Shown piece by piece: positions 51,701 through 53,425 of a stretch of 64,000 nucleotides of DNA. The position numbers and the translations under genes were made by a program. Source of the stretch: Conchocele bisecta (Eukaryota > Mollusca > Bivalvia > Lucinida > Thyasiridae); NCBI GenBank assembly GCA_029237695.1, contig CM055272.1:12264042-12328041 (forward strand), written 5' to 3'. Position 1 is the stretch's first letter. Each line of letters opens with the position of its first letter. Below the pieces are notes generated by a model. That model was not told where the DNA came from. It saw only the letters and a program-made list of their open reading frames with translations, and made no database searches.

Positions 51701-53425
51701 ATCATGCTATTCTGAAGTAGTATAACATGCATGCTGGTGATCTGTCCCTGTGACACTGTGTATCGTCCATGTGCTGCAGGTGGCAGCGTTGGATCATTGA
51801 CTCCTTCATCGCCGACTACTATGGCCTGCCGCTCTTCTTCGACGGGACCATACGATTCTGCCTGCAAGGGGCACTCACTGCGAGAGGCTACGACGCGAGT
51901 GACTTTGAGACTTGTGGTACGTATAGCCTCCACCTGTACTGGCAGTTGCAGTGTTTCCCCACCACGTGACTTCTTGGTTTGCAAACAACACAATACATGT
52001 ACGCCTTTATTTCATGAAATTTAGCCAGTTGTGGTACTGGGCCAGTTTCACTAAACTTCTTACAACCAACATTTTCGTACAAAGATTTCTATGTATTTGC
52101 TTCCCACATTAATGTGTTTCTCTAATGCTACAATTTTGTACCTACGGGTTCATGTCATTAAATGTAGCACATGTATGAAATATTTTCAAAAATCGGCTTT
52201 CAGAACAAATGTTATTGTGGATTTAAATTTTGCACTTATGAACTTCTAAGTGGTACAAAGTTTAGTGAAATGGCTCCTATCTGCTCAGACTGGCTGGTCG
52301 CAGTGTTTACTGCTCAGAAAGTGGCCATTTCTACATAATTTAAGACTACCTGAAAAACGGCCGTATTGCCTCTGAGTTTTTTAGGTAGTCTTAAATTATC
52401 AAATTCTTCATAACTAATGTGCATTATTAATAATGCTTTTCCGTCGTCGTCCGAAATGTCAAAAAGTTTGTACAAGCTTTGTCATCATGGTATAACTTTA
52501 ATATTACTTCACTGATTGCTTCAATATTCGTACACTTCATATATGTGAGCATTTGGAACACACTCGTGCCGCCATTAACATGACCTTGACTTTTTTTACC
52601 TTTACATTTTTGCGGAAACACTTAGCCATTTTTTGAGTCAAAAAGTTTTTAATTTTCTTCATCATGGTATAACTTTAATATTACTTAACAGATTGCTTTA
52701 ATATTTGGACACTTGATTTAATATTTGGACATTTGATATATGTGAGCATTTGGAACACACTCCTGCCACCATTAACATGACCGTGACCTTTTTCATGTTG
52801 TAAAAATGCACCTTTGTGACTGTTTTTGTGAATTTTACTTTAGCACATGCCTATGATCATGTTACGGTCAAATGCCTCGGCAGGCGCGACACCGCTTCCA
52901 TGGCGAAATTCTTGTGAAGATTTTGCTAATTTTATTTCGGAGCTTTCAACATTGAATTAAATCTCATGTATATGGCACAATATACTGTGTACAATCTCAA
53001 TTCTTGTGAGGATGACAGAAGGGGCCGTACAACATGTACAGCCAGCATCAACAGTCTGATCAGGGCCTACACCATTTAGTCACAACCATGCAGTATATTA
53101 TATCACAATTTCATTGCGAGGTTGCTCCATCTTGTTGCCAGACAATGATCAACATACATGTACGTGTATTTCTTACCGCTATTTCTCATTGATGTATATT
53201 ATATATCGATGGTCTAGTAACATAAGGTCGTAACTGCTATGCTAAAGCATAGCAGTTACGACCTTATGATACTAGACCATCGATATGTTGTTGCCGACAA
53301 TTGAAGTGGCGACAACATGTAATTTCTTTCAGAAATAAGAAGTACATTCATCACAATAATCCTGTGTTAGTATTTTTCATTTGCTCTACTTTTTCATTTC
53401 AGATTCGAATCCAATGAAGAAATAA
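664..53425 (+). CDS. Whole locus: modular Cys-rich protein with internal DOMON domain, 22 exons, 5' end outside window
   Basis: Twenty-two exons join in one open frame of about 1,003 codons ending at TAA 53423-53425. Order (approximate residues of the visible part): modules M1 1-82, M2 83-182, M3 183-274, M4 275-341, M5 342-419, DOMON 420-599, M6 600-693, M7 694-825, M8 826-915, M9 916-997, then a seven-residue tail. Each module has three Cys in exon A and up to three in exon B, and the A-B junction usually gives C-x8-C. All modules and the DOMON unit have lengths divisible by three and phase-1 borders. Numerous N-x-S/T sequons and the absence of membrane segments suggest a secreted glycoprotein, but no signal peptide can be seen because the start is upstream. 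DOMON domains bind haem or sugars in known families; the ligand here is unknown. Exon joining is by eye, without transcript support. Confidence 0.8.
1034..1640. repeat. Dispersed repeat family R1
   Basis: Contains about 180-bp sub-repeats carrying ttgcttcaatatttggacac and gtgaccttgacc-like stretches, ending near tcaaatgcctyggcaggc. Related copies lie at about 10478-10990 and 52430-52920. No coding potential is supported. Confidence 0.75.
1804..1976 (+). CDS. Exon M1-B (phase 2 in, phase 1 out)
   Basis: Acceptor actttcag, donor G|gtgagt. The exon encodes about 57 residues beginning S-VYDQALSNF and ending YGVCD. It keeps the second and third B-type cysteines (AECT and GVCD), but the first, expected at C-x8-C from exon A, is replaced by Asn, so this module has five Cys as modelled. 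The phase fits the preceding A exon (AG+T gives Ser) and the following one. Confidence 0.8.
2033..2096. repeat. Short inverted repeat
   Basis: The arms gtgattgaaagatggatgac and tgtccatctttcaatcac are complementary around a short loop; 57 bp after exon M1-B. Confidence 0.8.
2446..2578 (+). CDS. Exon M2-A
   Basis: Acceptor gattctttcag and donor AA|gtaagg are both strong. The exon encodes PPICPNAS, LATCAV and YNIC, i.e. the three A-type Cys. CPNAS holds an N-glycosylation sequon. It is followed by the largest intron recognised inside a module, about 7.4 kb, which holds the foldback element and the 76-bp minisatellite. Confidence 0.85.
2601..2834. repeat. MITE family B (subterminal inverted repeats)
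   Basis: Ends atatgtggctctgactggag and ctccagtcacagccacatat. The interior contains a gatcagactgtgcagatgca segment. Related copies, several truncated: 13668-13893, 19792-19985, 20174-20312, 21533-21977, 22541-22746, 51450-51667. Confidence 0.85.
3138..3812. repeat. Inverted-repeat element with internal 61-bp direct repeats
   Basis: The left end ggaaggtcatatccgccata is complementary to tatggcggatattaccttcc at 3793-3812. Within the left arm a unit of about 61 bp beginning ttgatgcttgctggctgatg recurs three to four times (3170-3400). A second copy of the right end closes at 6681. Confidence 0.75.
4110..4640. repeat. Tandem repeat, about 190 bp units
   Basis: The phrase gtccatttctttgg(t) recurs at about 4113, 4303 and 4493, with following text conserved (accacctaggaccaccaaac). 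Almost three units. It lies in the insertion splitting the foldback arm. Confidence 0.85.
4650..5100. repeat. Dispersed repeat R2 (two sub-copies plus a cgcacccgcttgc segment)
   Basis: actatatctctgcaactgct appears twice (near 4700 and 4856). The 4920-5100 part (cgcacccgcttgcagaaagc to catgcaggccacggccatct) has a shorter copy at 30222-30400. Confidence 0.75.
6561..6681. repeat. Outer right terminal inverted repeat of the foldback composite
   Basis: catcagcaagcaagcatcaa and tatggcggatattaccttcc are complementary to the left end at 3138-3212. The composite can thus be read as one 3.5-kb unit or as two juxtaposed elements. Confidence 0.65.
6860..9590. repeat. Minisatellite, about 76 bp units, about 36 copies
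   Basis: The unit runs tgactgatgggcctctatca, then tacatccataacccccactt, then attttgatgtcaatgtgctg. Variants alternate between ccctggtgac and catatgtgac and between tcctgtgata and tactgggata. Units near 8560-8760 are scrambled and shortened. It fills much of the M2-A/M2-B intron. Confidence 0.93.
9625..9880 (+). mobile_element. SINE fragment, family S1
   Basis: Shares ggtttggccctcaggtagat, cttgagagttgaattatacc and attctaatttcagagctgaa with the fuller copies at 50355, 56955 and 61656; the 3' tail is lost. It ends 58 bp before exon M2-B. Confidence 0.7.
9938..10104 (+). CDS. Exon M2-B
   Basis: Acceptor catgtttacag, donor A|gtaagc. The 167-nt exon encodes ALYEC, VVHSC and PRIC, giving C-x8-C with exon M2-A. 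It has sequons NGS and NRS. It has exactly the same length as exon M3-B, consistent with tandem duplication of modules. The segment between the second and third Cys (AERVDAALMEYADKVEEL) looks helical and amphipathic. Confidence 0.88.
10478..10990. repeat. Dispersed repeat family R1
   Basis: Second copy, with the same sub-repeat (aaaagtttgtacaagcttct, then ttcaatgtttggacatg) and the same end (tcaaatgcctcagcaggc). It lies in the intron between M2-B and M3-A. Confidence 0.75.
10995..11240. repeat. Dispersed repeat R3, unoccupied copy
   Basis: Contains gtcagtccgtctgtccgtcc and agttagagtccagtatgcca without interruption. The copy at 19200-19590 has the same text split by a family E MITE, so this one serves as the empty-site reference. 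Confidence 0.75.
11861..11969 (+). CDS. Exon M3-A
   Basis: Acceptor ctattttcag, donor AT|gtaagt. Encodes YGDC, TSTC and DEKC: C-x10-C-x18-C. The first codon is completed from exon M2-B (A+AA gives Lys). Same A-type layout as its neighbours. Confidence 0.87.
12544..12777. mobile_element. piggyBac-like MITE, family P2, degenerate copy
   Basis: gttagccctttcaacactac at the left, gatgtgctggctcgtaacg in the core and gggtttaaagggttaa at the right. The left TTAA has changed to GTTA. It lies just upstream of exon M3-B. Confidence 0.65.
12810..12976 (+). CDS. Exon M3-B
   Basis: Acceptor ccctccaacag, donor G|gtatgg; 167 nt. Encodes TKLC, MYMC and DEC. The A-B linker is x12 rather than the usual x8. 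It contains the sequon NKT. A TTAA-flanked MITE family copy lies just upstream (about 12544-12780) and another repeat just downstream (13012). Confidence 0.87.
13012..13424. repeat. MITE family E (subfamily) split by a P1 element
   Basis: cccgtttcactgttcgtaag at the left and ctagtgaaacgggcccc at the right are inverted ends. The centre is occupied by a TTAA-flanked P1 element (13144-13349). Confidence 0.8.
13144..13349. mobile_element. piggyBac-like MITE, family P1
   Basis: Flanked by TTAA at 13140-13143 and 13350-13353. Ends cccttagcctgctgatc and cagcaggctaaggg. Inner stem ttgacagcactttagaatca and its complement. TTAA duplication with CCCTT ends is the hallmark of piggyBac-type elements. Confidence 0.85.
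13491..13667. mobile_element. piggyBac-like MITE, family P2, 3'-truncated
   Basis: TTAA at 13487-13490, then ccctttcaataccacaggcc and gatgagccggctcgtgacga. It stops at ttttgtggaatgg, where a family B MITE begins. Confidence 0.75.
13668..13893. repeat. MITE family B, 5'-truncated copy
   Basis: Begins directly at aatggggcttatgg, fused to the interior of a TTAA-flanked element at 13491, and keeps the right end ccagtcacagccacata. The fusion suggests insertion followed by deletion. Confidence 0.75.
13895..14250 (-). repeat. Repeat R6 with hairpin head (reverse orientation)
   Basis: Hairpin 14090-14245 (aatgaatggcctttttgtgg to its complement, centre tcctggacgaag-like) plus a flank containing ttgattggcccgtagcaagt. 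Forward copies: 32455-32815 and 46195-46550. Confidence 0.85.
14768..15680. repeat. MITE family C carrying a nested MITE D
   Basis: Ends tgtagcctatttcaccaaaa and ttttggtgaaatcgactaca. Internal hairpin tattacattatcacagccat and complement. Interrupted at 15041-15640 by family D with TA on both sides. Family C copies elsewhere: 17074-17364, 35434-35740, 45002-45298. Confidence 0.87.
15041..15640. mobile_element. MITE family D, TA target site, nested in MITE C
   Basis: Ends tagtctgtttcacgaaagct and agctttcgtgaaacagacta; long arms including aaggaaaatttaagaatgag. The host reads tttgc-ta-gataag when unoccupied (45255-45275), so TA was duplicated, as in Tc1/mariner-type insertions. Other copies: 53768-54338 and 55665-56229. 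Confidence 0.87.
15801..15873 (+). CDS. Exon M4-A
   Basis: Acceptor tttcttgtgtcag, donor CG|gtgagt; 73 nt. Encodes VPVC, YFKC and DDPC (C-x10-C-x7-C), the most compact A exon together with M1-A. Nested MITEs lie about 120 bp upstream. Confidence 0.87.
16377..16575. mobile_element. piggyBac-like MITE, family P1, degraded ends
   Basis: Same inner stem (ttgacagcattttagaatca and complement) and taacccttacactgctgagc at the left; the right end is reduced to cagcattaacc. It is itself inserted in a gtccaacctccc/ctctacaacagccacctctc repeat: ctacaacagccacctctcta flanks both sides. Confidence 0.75.
17074..17364. repeat. MITE family C
   Basis: agtagcctatttcaccaaaa and tgttggtgaaataggctac are the ends; central tcacagccattttggctgtg. 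It ends 87 bp before exon M4-B. Confidence 0.85.
17452..17579 (+). CDS. Exon M4-B
   Basis: Acceptor gactactttcag, donor G|gtaggc; 128 nt, the shortest B exon. Encodes RFIDC, DPDC and LVCS, with a short x4 A-B linker and a run of acidic residues (DPDCHDMDMDEF). Sequon NTT. The open frame continues upstream to 17366, but starting there would break the phase-2 junction and would include the edge of a MITE. Confidence 0.84.
18228..18321 (+). CDS. Exon M5-A
   Basis: Acceptor ttttcactttccag, donor AG|gtacga. Encodes GSPC, HGRC and DSC-R. The TGC-AG end before the donor matches exon M1-A. It is separated from its B partner by only 266 bp, the shortest intron here. Confidence 0.88.
18490..18545. repeat. 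Hairpin repeat, family H2
   Basis: gattggctgggcctgagctg and cagctcaggcctagccaat form a stem. Related hairpins at 39410-39465 and, in several tandem variants, 60466-60635. Confidence 0.8.
18588..18727 (+). CDS. Exon M5-B
   Basis: Acceptor gtaccattgcag, donor T|gtaagt; 140 nt. Encodes RHYENFVGC, SSEC and a final Cys whose codon is split with the first DOMON exon (T+GT). The C-x8-C linker is conserved. A hairpin repeat lies in the short preceding intron (18490-18540). Confidence 0.88.
18867..19093. mobile_element. piggyBac-like MITE, family P2
   Basis: TTAA at 18863-18866 and 19094-19097. Core gatccagatgagccggctcg with its complement. Inserted in a repeat bearing gtacgcacccccc, which continues after it (aacgcacccccctaaatt). 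Confidence 0.85.
19303..19540. repeat. MITE family E nested in repeat R3
   Basis: gggccgtttcactaaacttt to tagtgaaatggccccc, with a central cataggctgcagcctatg palindrome. It splits the text gttagagtcca/gtatgccacag, which is continuous at 11200-11215. Confidence 0.83.
20174..20312. repeat. MITE family B, partial copy
   Basis: Only the right half is clear (cagtgcagatcctgattaga to ccagtcacagccacatat). It lies 50 bp before DOMON exon 1. Confidence 0.7.
20362..20534 (+). CDS. DOMON exon 1 of 3
   Basis: Acceptor tttgtgtttctgcag, donor CTG|gtaagt; phase 1 in, phase 0 out. After CPC the exon gives GEVTIDIDP...YADVKWAIDM, then DVTVYNF and TDTWIGVAIS. This is the N-terminal beta-strand pattern of DOMON domains, including the characteristic W-(I/V)-(G/A)-(V/L) strand. 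A Cys before the first strand may pair with the Cys at the end of DOMON exon 3. Sequon NMT. Known DOMON domains occur in dopamine beta-monooxygenase, ferric reductases and adhesion proteins, and bind haem or sugar. Confidence 0.88.
21131..21327. mobile_element. piggyBac-like MITE, family P1
   Basis: TTAA at 21127-21130 and 21328-21331. cccttagaccgctactcac and gcagtctaaggg are the ends. The inner stem is shortened on the right arm. Lies 90 bp before DOMON exon 2. Confidence 0.85.
21420..21508 (+). CDS. DOMON exon 2 of 3
   Basis: Acceptor tgtatgttgcag, donor AT|gtaagt; phase 0 in, phase 2 out; 89 nt. Encodes GADIYIIYRG followed by GQFLLAD, matching the D-(V/I)-x-(V/I)-(hydrophobic) strand and following hairpin of DOMON domains. 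Confidence 0.88.
21533..21977. repeat. MITE family B with a MITE E nested inside
   Basis: Left end atatgtggctgtgactggag, right end tttctccagtcacatc. The middle is interrupted at 21665-21908 by a family E element (gtgcgtttcactaaac to tagtgaaatgggcc). Confidence 0.8.
21665..21908. repeat. MITE family E nested in MITE B
   Basis: gtgcgtttcactaaactttg to agtttagtgaaatgggcc; centre gctgcatatgcagc. Confidence 0.83.
22541..22746. repeat. MITE family B
   Basis: gatatgtggctgtgactgga at the left and ccagtcacagccacatat at the right. Immediately followed by a TTAA-flanked element (22765). Confidence 0.78.
22765..23790. mobile_element. piggyBac-like MITE, family P2, split by other repeats
   Basis: The left part ttaaccctttgcacttgaaa runs to 22875 and the right part resumes near 23700 (gaaaatcattttgtgacag). 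The gap holds the R4 and R5 repeats. The intact copy at 58461 shows the uninterrupted order. Confidence 0.7.
22876..23700. repeat. Dispersed repeats R4 and R5, nested
   Basis: R4 begins tgaaaaaaacgggacgtatt (also at 38665) and is split by R5 (23083-23440), which begins gactattcgaagaatagtta and ends ctacagctcttgttat. R5 also precedes R4 at 37463-38660. Confidence 0.75.
23807..24784. mobile_element. DNA transposon-like element with about 30-bp terminal inverted repeats
   Basis: Left ataccgtattcattctaata followed by aacgccc; right gggcgtttattagaatgaat followed by acggtat. The aacgcccac motif recurs inside both arms. About 980 bp. The interior has no convincing transposase frame, so it is probably non-autonomous. 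Confidence 0.8.
24830..26170. repeat. Tandemly expanded dispersed repeat R8
   Basis: The phrase acttaacatcagagaaat recurs near 25071, 25226, 25403, 25570, 25854 and 26005, with atttcacacatgcattcctg and cgtccaacccccgctgat between. Related shorter copies lie at 27205-27700 and 43900-44385. Lies in the DOMON intron 2. Confidence 0.85.
26384..26661 (+). CDS. DOMON exon 3 of 3
   Basis: Acceptor gccatgtaactgcag, donor G|gtatat; phase 2 in, phase 1 out; 278 nt. Encodes FAGDTYIESDFEAG (the DOMON D-x-(F/Y)...D turn), GMMHFKFQRPIDTGD (the strand with the R-x-(I/L)-D-(T/S)-G-D motif typical of the family), an ILIVSGAV strand and a final FQC. Sequon NMT. The preceding intron (4.9 kb) holds nested repeats. 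The terminal Cys could close a disulfide with the CPC at the domain start (inference). Confidence 0.9.
26759..26908. repeat. Hairpin repeat, family H1, second copy
   Basis: Near-perfect inverted repeat with ends gggcccggttgttc and gagcaaccgggccc, and a longer stem than the copy at 283. It begins about 100 bp after DOMON exon 3. Confidence 0.87.
26916..27165. repeat. Dispersed repeat R9
   Basis: cccctcaccgataggcaaga to ttcaccttgtttgtaaggct. A second copy at 46945-47165 has ccctggccgataggcaagag and the same end. Confidence 0.75.
27205..27700. repeat. Dispersed repeat R8
   Basis: Starts at a caacgagttgtagggggtat promoter-proximal-looking phrase, contains two acatcag...gttataact units and ends ctcgcttactgacaaatcta, as do the other copies. 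Confidence 0.78.
27830..27955. repeat. Short tandem array, about 53 bp, three copies
   Basis: ggcaaactgggtagggccct followed by atcagacttcaaatagatag recurs three times, leading directly into the 37-bp minisatellite. Confidence 0.85.
27955..29755. repeat. Minisatellite, 37-38 bp units, about 47 copies in two subfamilies
   Basis: 27955-28370: gtgttgacatgtggaccctg then agatacagtggtggtga. 28370-29755: gtgttagctgtgttgaccct then gagatacagtggcagtga. Units near 29160-29400 and 29600-29660 are broken. The array stops about 25 bp before the M6-A acceptor, so it forms the 3' end of that intron. Confidence 0.93.
29778..29919 (+). CDS. Exon M6-A with apparently damaged splice donor
   Basis: Acceptor gtaattttatag; encodes AAEPC, WQYQC and SNTC, the standard A-type Cys. 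The exon should end TGC-AG|gt as in M1-A and M5-A, but the sequence is TGCAGtatgct: one G is missing, so there is no GT in the required phase 2. The nearest GT (A|gtatgc) is phase 1 and would shift the frame in M6-B to an early stop. Either the assembly dropped a base or this allele is broken. The minisatellite ends only about 25 bp before the acceptor. Confidence 0.75.
30222..30400. repeat. Dispersed repeat R2, short copy
   Basis: Begins cgcacccgcttgcggaaagc and ends catgcaggccacggccatct; it matches the 3' part of the copy at 4920-5100 and contains a tacgtacgtatg-rich stretch. Confidence 0.78.
30451..30513 (+). CDS. Possible cassette exon in intron M6-A/M6-B
   Basis: A 63-nt open stretch is bounded by cattccacag and CA|gtaagc. 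It is phase 2 in and phase 2 out, so it could be inserted between M6-A and M6-B without shifting the frame. It would add about 21 residues beginning QNCHVSY. No other module has such an exon, so chance or a relic is as likely. Confidence 0.25.
30728..30867 (+). CDS. Exon M6-B
   Basis: Acceptor gcatttacag, donor G|gtaagt; 140 nt, the same length as M5-B. Encodes VEMGTRGC, GLNC and VPDC. With the expected AG from M6-A it gives C-R-x7-C, i.e. the conserved C-x8-C linker, which supports the view that the M6-A donor lost one base. Sequon NCT. Confidence 0.86.
30988..31122. repeat. 68-bp direct duplication
   Basis: ttaacagacgtgtcatgaag through aacatctaatgtgattt occurs twice back to back with one or two differences. 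Lies in the M6-B/M7-A intron. Confidence 0.9.
31291..31366. repeat. Near-perfect palindrome, family H3
   Basis: cgatggtctagtaacataag and ggtcgtaactgctatgct are followed by their full complement. A second copy at 53204-53285 differs at the centre and at one arm position. Confidence 0.92.
31578..31767 (+). CDS. Exon M7-A
   Basis: Acceptor gaccttacag, donor CA|gtaagt; 190 nt, the longest A exon. Encodes LDPC, TVPC and RLLC, with a long 40-residue insertion between the second and third Cys (rich in S, T, D). It starts with a codon split with M6-B (G+AT gives Asp). Confidence 0.86.
32455..32815 (+). repeat. Repeat R6 with hairpin head
   Basis: taggaatgaatggccttttt and its complement enclose cgcgggaatactggacgaag and complement, followed by gcacctcacggttacgg-like text and gacttgctacggaccaatca. 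Confidence 0.85.
32816..33855. other. No gene seen
   Basis: Intronic sequence between repeat R6 and the Jockey-like element. Short unassigned repeats may be present (for example ttgacgggctcgacaagtaa at 32943), but there is no supported exon. Confidence 0.5.
33871..34287 (+). pseudogene. Reverse transcriptase fragment of the Jockey-like element
   Basis: Open for 139 codons: SAGLDDIHYQLLKHLP, GVFPPSWQEATVIPVPK and SSYRPITPTSCVCKTMEQ are the conserved RT blocks preceding the catalytic palm, then SEYQSGFRRQRSTADN. The usual F-x-D of motif A lies in another frame just downstream (FFYLETANDTTW) with its Asp replaced by Tyr, so catalysis would be lost. Confidence 0.85.
34726..35350 (+). pseudogene. 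RNase H-like fragment of the Jockey-like element
   Basis: TPLFTDCSKDG (usual T-D-G-S-K) starts an RNase H-like domain near 35035. After a frameshift at about 35155, FSDSPSSLQALYNIKLEHP and RIIELHHILL continue it. The usual Gly is Cys here and the frame is broken. Confidence 0.75.
35434..35740. repeat. MITE family C inside the Jockey-like element
   Basis: agtagcctatttcatcaaca to gttgatgaaatgggctact. It separates the RNase H-like part from the C-terminal remnant of the retrotransposon, so it inserted after that element. Confidence 0.87.
36050..36345. repeat. Tandem array, about 33 bp units
   Basis: tatacatgttactcatttct and atagttgtatcattg recur about eight times, directly after the end of the retrotransposon; it may derive from its 3' tail. 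Confidence 0.85.
36395..36610. repeat. 216-bp near-perfect palindrome
   Basis: cacagggtgaagtaacggac to its complement gtccgttacttcaccctgtg; the centre is ttataa flanked by ctaatc/gattag. Only a few mismatches in A/T runs. Confidence 0.92.
36700..36905. repeat. Hairpin repeat, family H4
   Basis: ggacaccatttgttttggga and complement around cctataaaatagagg, followed by aaaccagatatttatatg and gagtcattacggtgg. Fuller copy at 57820-58025; partial copies near 11640, 47735 and 51180. Confidence 0.75.
36940..37145 (+). CDS. Exon M7-B
   Basis: Acceptor ggttacactttacag, donor G|gtaggt; 206 nt, the longest B exon. Encodes LYARAVQC, TDNC and YAVC with the C-x8-C linker intact; sequon NCT. The frame is open upstream to 36881, but only this acceptor gives the phase-2 start. 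A hairpin repeat of the family also seen at 57820 ends shortly before it. Confidence 0.83.
37245..37455. other. Repeat-like DNA related to a ctccagataag family
   Basis: agagctccagataaggtgcg resembles text at 20036 and 59268. No exon is supported between 37146 and 42166 apart from repeats. Confidence 0.5.
37463..39190. repeat. Dispersed repeats R5 then R4
   Basis: R5 (37463-38660) contains about five internal units of roughly 200 bp with ggttaaggtttttagtcaag and catacttggacaacttcatc. R4 follows (38665-39190) with tgaaaaaaacgggacgtatt and three sub-repeats bearing atgtttatcacggcaagacg-like text. Confidence 0.8.
39200..39645. other. No gene seen
   Basis: AT-rich intronic DNA apart from hairpin H2 at 39410. 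Confidence 0.5.
39410..39465. repeat. Hairpin repeat, family H2
   Basis: cttgattgtctgaacctaag and agctcaggctcagataatca form a stem similar to 18490-18545. Confidence 0.75.
39650..40025. repeat. Tandem array, about 33 bp units
   Basis: gttcagtctgatcagggcct then gcagcattcacc recurs about eleven times with small variations. Confidence 0.9.
40050..42063. repeat. Minisatellite, about 40-45 bp units, 2 kb
   Basis: 40050-40700: atgtcatgtatggatgcata then cactaggtgt. 40900-42063: variants with gatgcaaggagtgagtgtca. The middle (40540-41760) is irregular with many one-base indels. Long open frames on either strand here are repeat artefacts. Confidence 0.9.
42167..42281 (+). CDS. Exon M8-A
   Basis: Acceptor catttgttttag, donor GG|gtaagt; 115 nt. 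Encodes IPEC, IATC and GDPC. The acceptor lies about 100 bp after the end of a 2-kb tandem array. Phase and Cys layout match the other A exons. Confidence 0.86.
42330..42528. mobile_element. piggyBac-like MITE, family P1
   Basis: tgaacccttagaatgcagga at the left and ggcattgtaagggttaa at the right; ttgacagcactttagaataa inner stem. The left TTAA reads TGAA. Lies about 50 bp after exon M8-A. Confidence 0.75.
42540..43265. other. No gene seen
   Basis: Intronic DNA; tggataatctcccc and tgaattatctcccc phrases suggest an internally duplicated repeat of about 180 bp, but the boundaries are unclear. Confidence 0.45.
43268..43490. repeat. MITE family E (subfamily), degraded
   Basis: cgtttcactaaaatttgtac at the left and gtacaaagtttagtgcaggt at the right, with cgaagttggtaaat-like interior resembling 13012-13424. 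Confidence 0.6.
43900..44390. repeat. Dispersed repeat R8
   Basis: Two units with cttaacatcagagaaatatt and gtccaacccccgcttatccc; ends ctcgcttactgaccaatcta. Confidence 0.78.
44748..44902 (+). CDS. Exon M8-B
   Basis: Acceptor ttctgtgttacag, donor A|gtatgt; 155 nt. Encodes YRYAFTGC, GSDC and PVQC, with C-x8-C to M8-A. Sequon NDT. A short open stretch at 45534-45591 with splice-like borders follows but does not fit the phase of exon M9-A. Confidence 0.87.
45002..45298. repeat. MITE family C, unoccupied reference copy
   Basis: agtagtcgatttcatcaaaa to tttgataaaatcggctact; includes tttgctagataagtatactt without insertion. A solitary right end recurs at 45473-45500. Confidence 0.85.
45600..46190. 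other. No gene seen
   Basis: Intronic DNA before repeat R6. No splice-bounded frame with the module Cys pattern. Confidence 0.5.
46195..46550 (+). repeat. Repeat R6 with hairpin head
   Basis: Same structure as 32455-32815, including gacttgctacgggccaatca and the end tttttgtgctggaattat. Confidence 0.85.
46945..47165. repeat. Dispersed repeat R9
   Basis: Second copy, with gataggcaagaggtgatata and acttacgttcaccttgtttg. Confidence 0.75.
47330..47565. mobile_element. piggyBac-like MITE, family P2, reverse orientation
   Basis: actggaatggactgtgatat, then caaaatgattttcagactag, gacggctcgttacgagccgg and gtagtgttgatcgggttaa. Ends about 30 bp before exon M9-A, so part of the intron 3' end derives from it. 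Confidence 0.75.
47591..47699 (+). CDS. Exon M9-A
   Basis: Acceptor aatttcccattgacag, donor GA|gtacgt; 109 nt. Encodes PSCEEFQ and EDKC: the middle A-type Cys is absent. In the partner exon M9-B the first B-type Cys is also absent, leaving four Cys. The 73-bp tandem array begins about 90 bp downstream. Confidence 0.84.
47790..48475. repeat. Tandem array, about 73 bp units, about nine copies
   Basis: aaatacagtaaagcttgctt, then atagcgaattcatggggacc, then aagattcgttatatggatag and aagatttgttatc. Units near 48220-48360 are degraded. Begins about 90 bp after exon M9-A. Confidence 0.92.
48781..49022. repeat. MITE family E
   Basis: gggccgtttcacttaacttc to agtttagtgaaacgggcccc; centre gctgcatatgcagc. 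Confidence 0.85.
49030..50350. other. No gene seen
   Basis: Intronic DNA. gttgggaaagtgaga-like text occurs near 49215, 49907 and 49945, and is perhaps the ends of an unrecognised element of about 0.75 kb. Confidence 0.45.
50355..50706 (+). mobile_element. SINE, family S1, 5'-truncated
   Basis: ttacctgggagttgaattgg, ggcatcagatcaggattatt, ttgtaaatattcagttctga and gttgataggccgttaaaccc, ending in (caaa)n. Shares these with the copies at 56955 and 61656. Confidence 0.8.
50770..51000. repeat. Dispersed repeat with a ccttgagcaagacactttat segment
   Basis: Contains ttgagcaagacactttatcc and cccagctgtaaatgggtacc, a segment I associate with short interspersed repeats of aquatic invertebrates (from memory, not checked). 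It ends in an A-rich tail. Confidence 0.6.
51450..51667. repeat. MITE family B
   Basis: catatgtggctgtgacagga at the left and ctccagtcacagccatat at the right. Lies about 110 bp upstream of exon M9-B. Confidence 0.8.
51780..51916 (+). CDS. Exon M9-B
   Basis: Acceptor catgtgctgcag, donor G|gtacgt; 137 nt. Encodes WQRWIID with Ser in place of the first Cys, then IRFC and FETC. The phase-1 end joins the terminal exon as GAT (Asp). Confidence 0.86.
52037..52278. repeat. MITE family E (subfamily)
   Basis: tactgggccagtttcactaa to caaagtttagtgaaatggct; the interior differs from the main family. Lies about 120 bp after exon M9-B. Confidence 0.75.
52430..52920. repeat. Dispersed repeat family R1
   Basis: Third copy, in the last intron, with the same internal sub-repeats and the same cggcaggcgcgacaccg end. 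Confidence 0.75.
53204..53285. repeat. Near-perfect palindrome, family H3
   Basis: tatcgatggtctagtaacat to its complement; one mismatch (cttatgatac against gtaacataag). About 120 bp before the terminal exon. Confidence 0.92.
53403..53425 (+). CDS. Terminal coding exon
   Basis: A strong acceptor (tctactttttcatttcag) is followed by AT-TCG-AAT-CCA-ATG-AAG-AAA-TAA. With the G from M9-B this reads DSNPMKK-stop, a short basic tail without further Cys. AATAAA overlaps the stop (53421-53426), but is probably too close to act as the poly(A) signal; another candidate A-rich stretch (ataaataagg) lies near 53630. A degraded tenth module farther on raises the possibility of an alternative 3' end. Confidence 0.7.
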
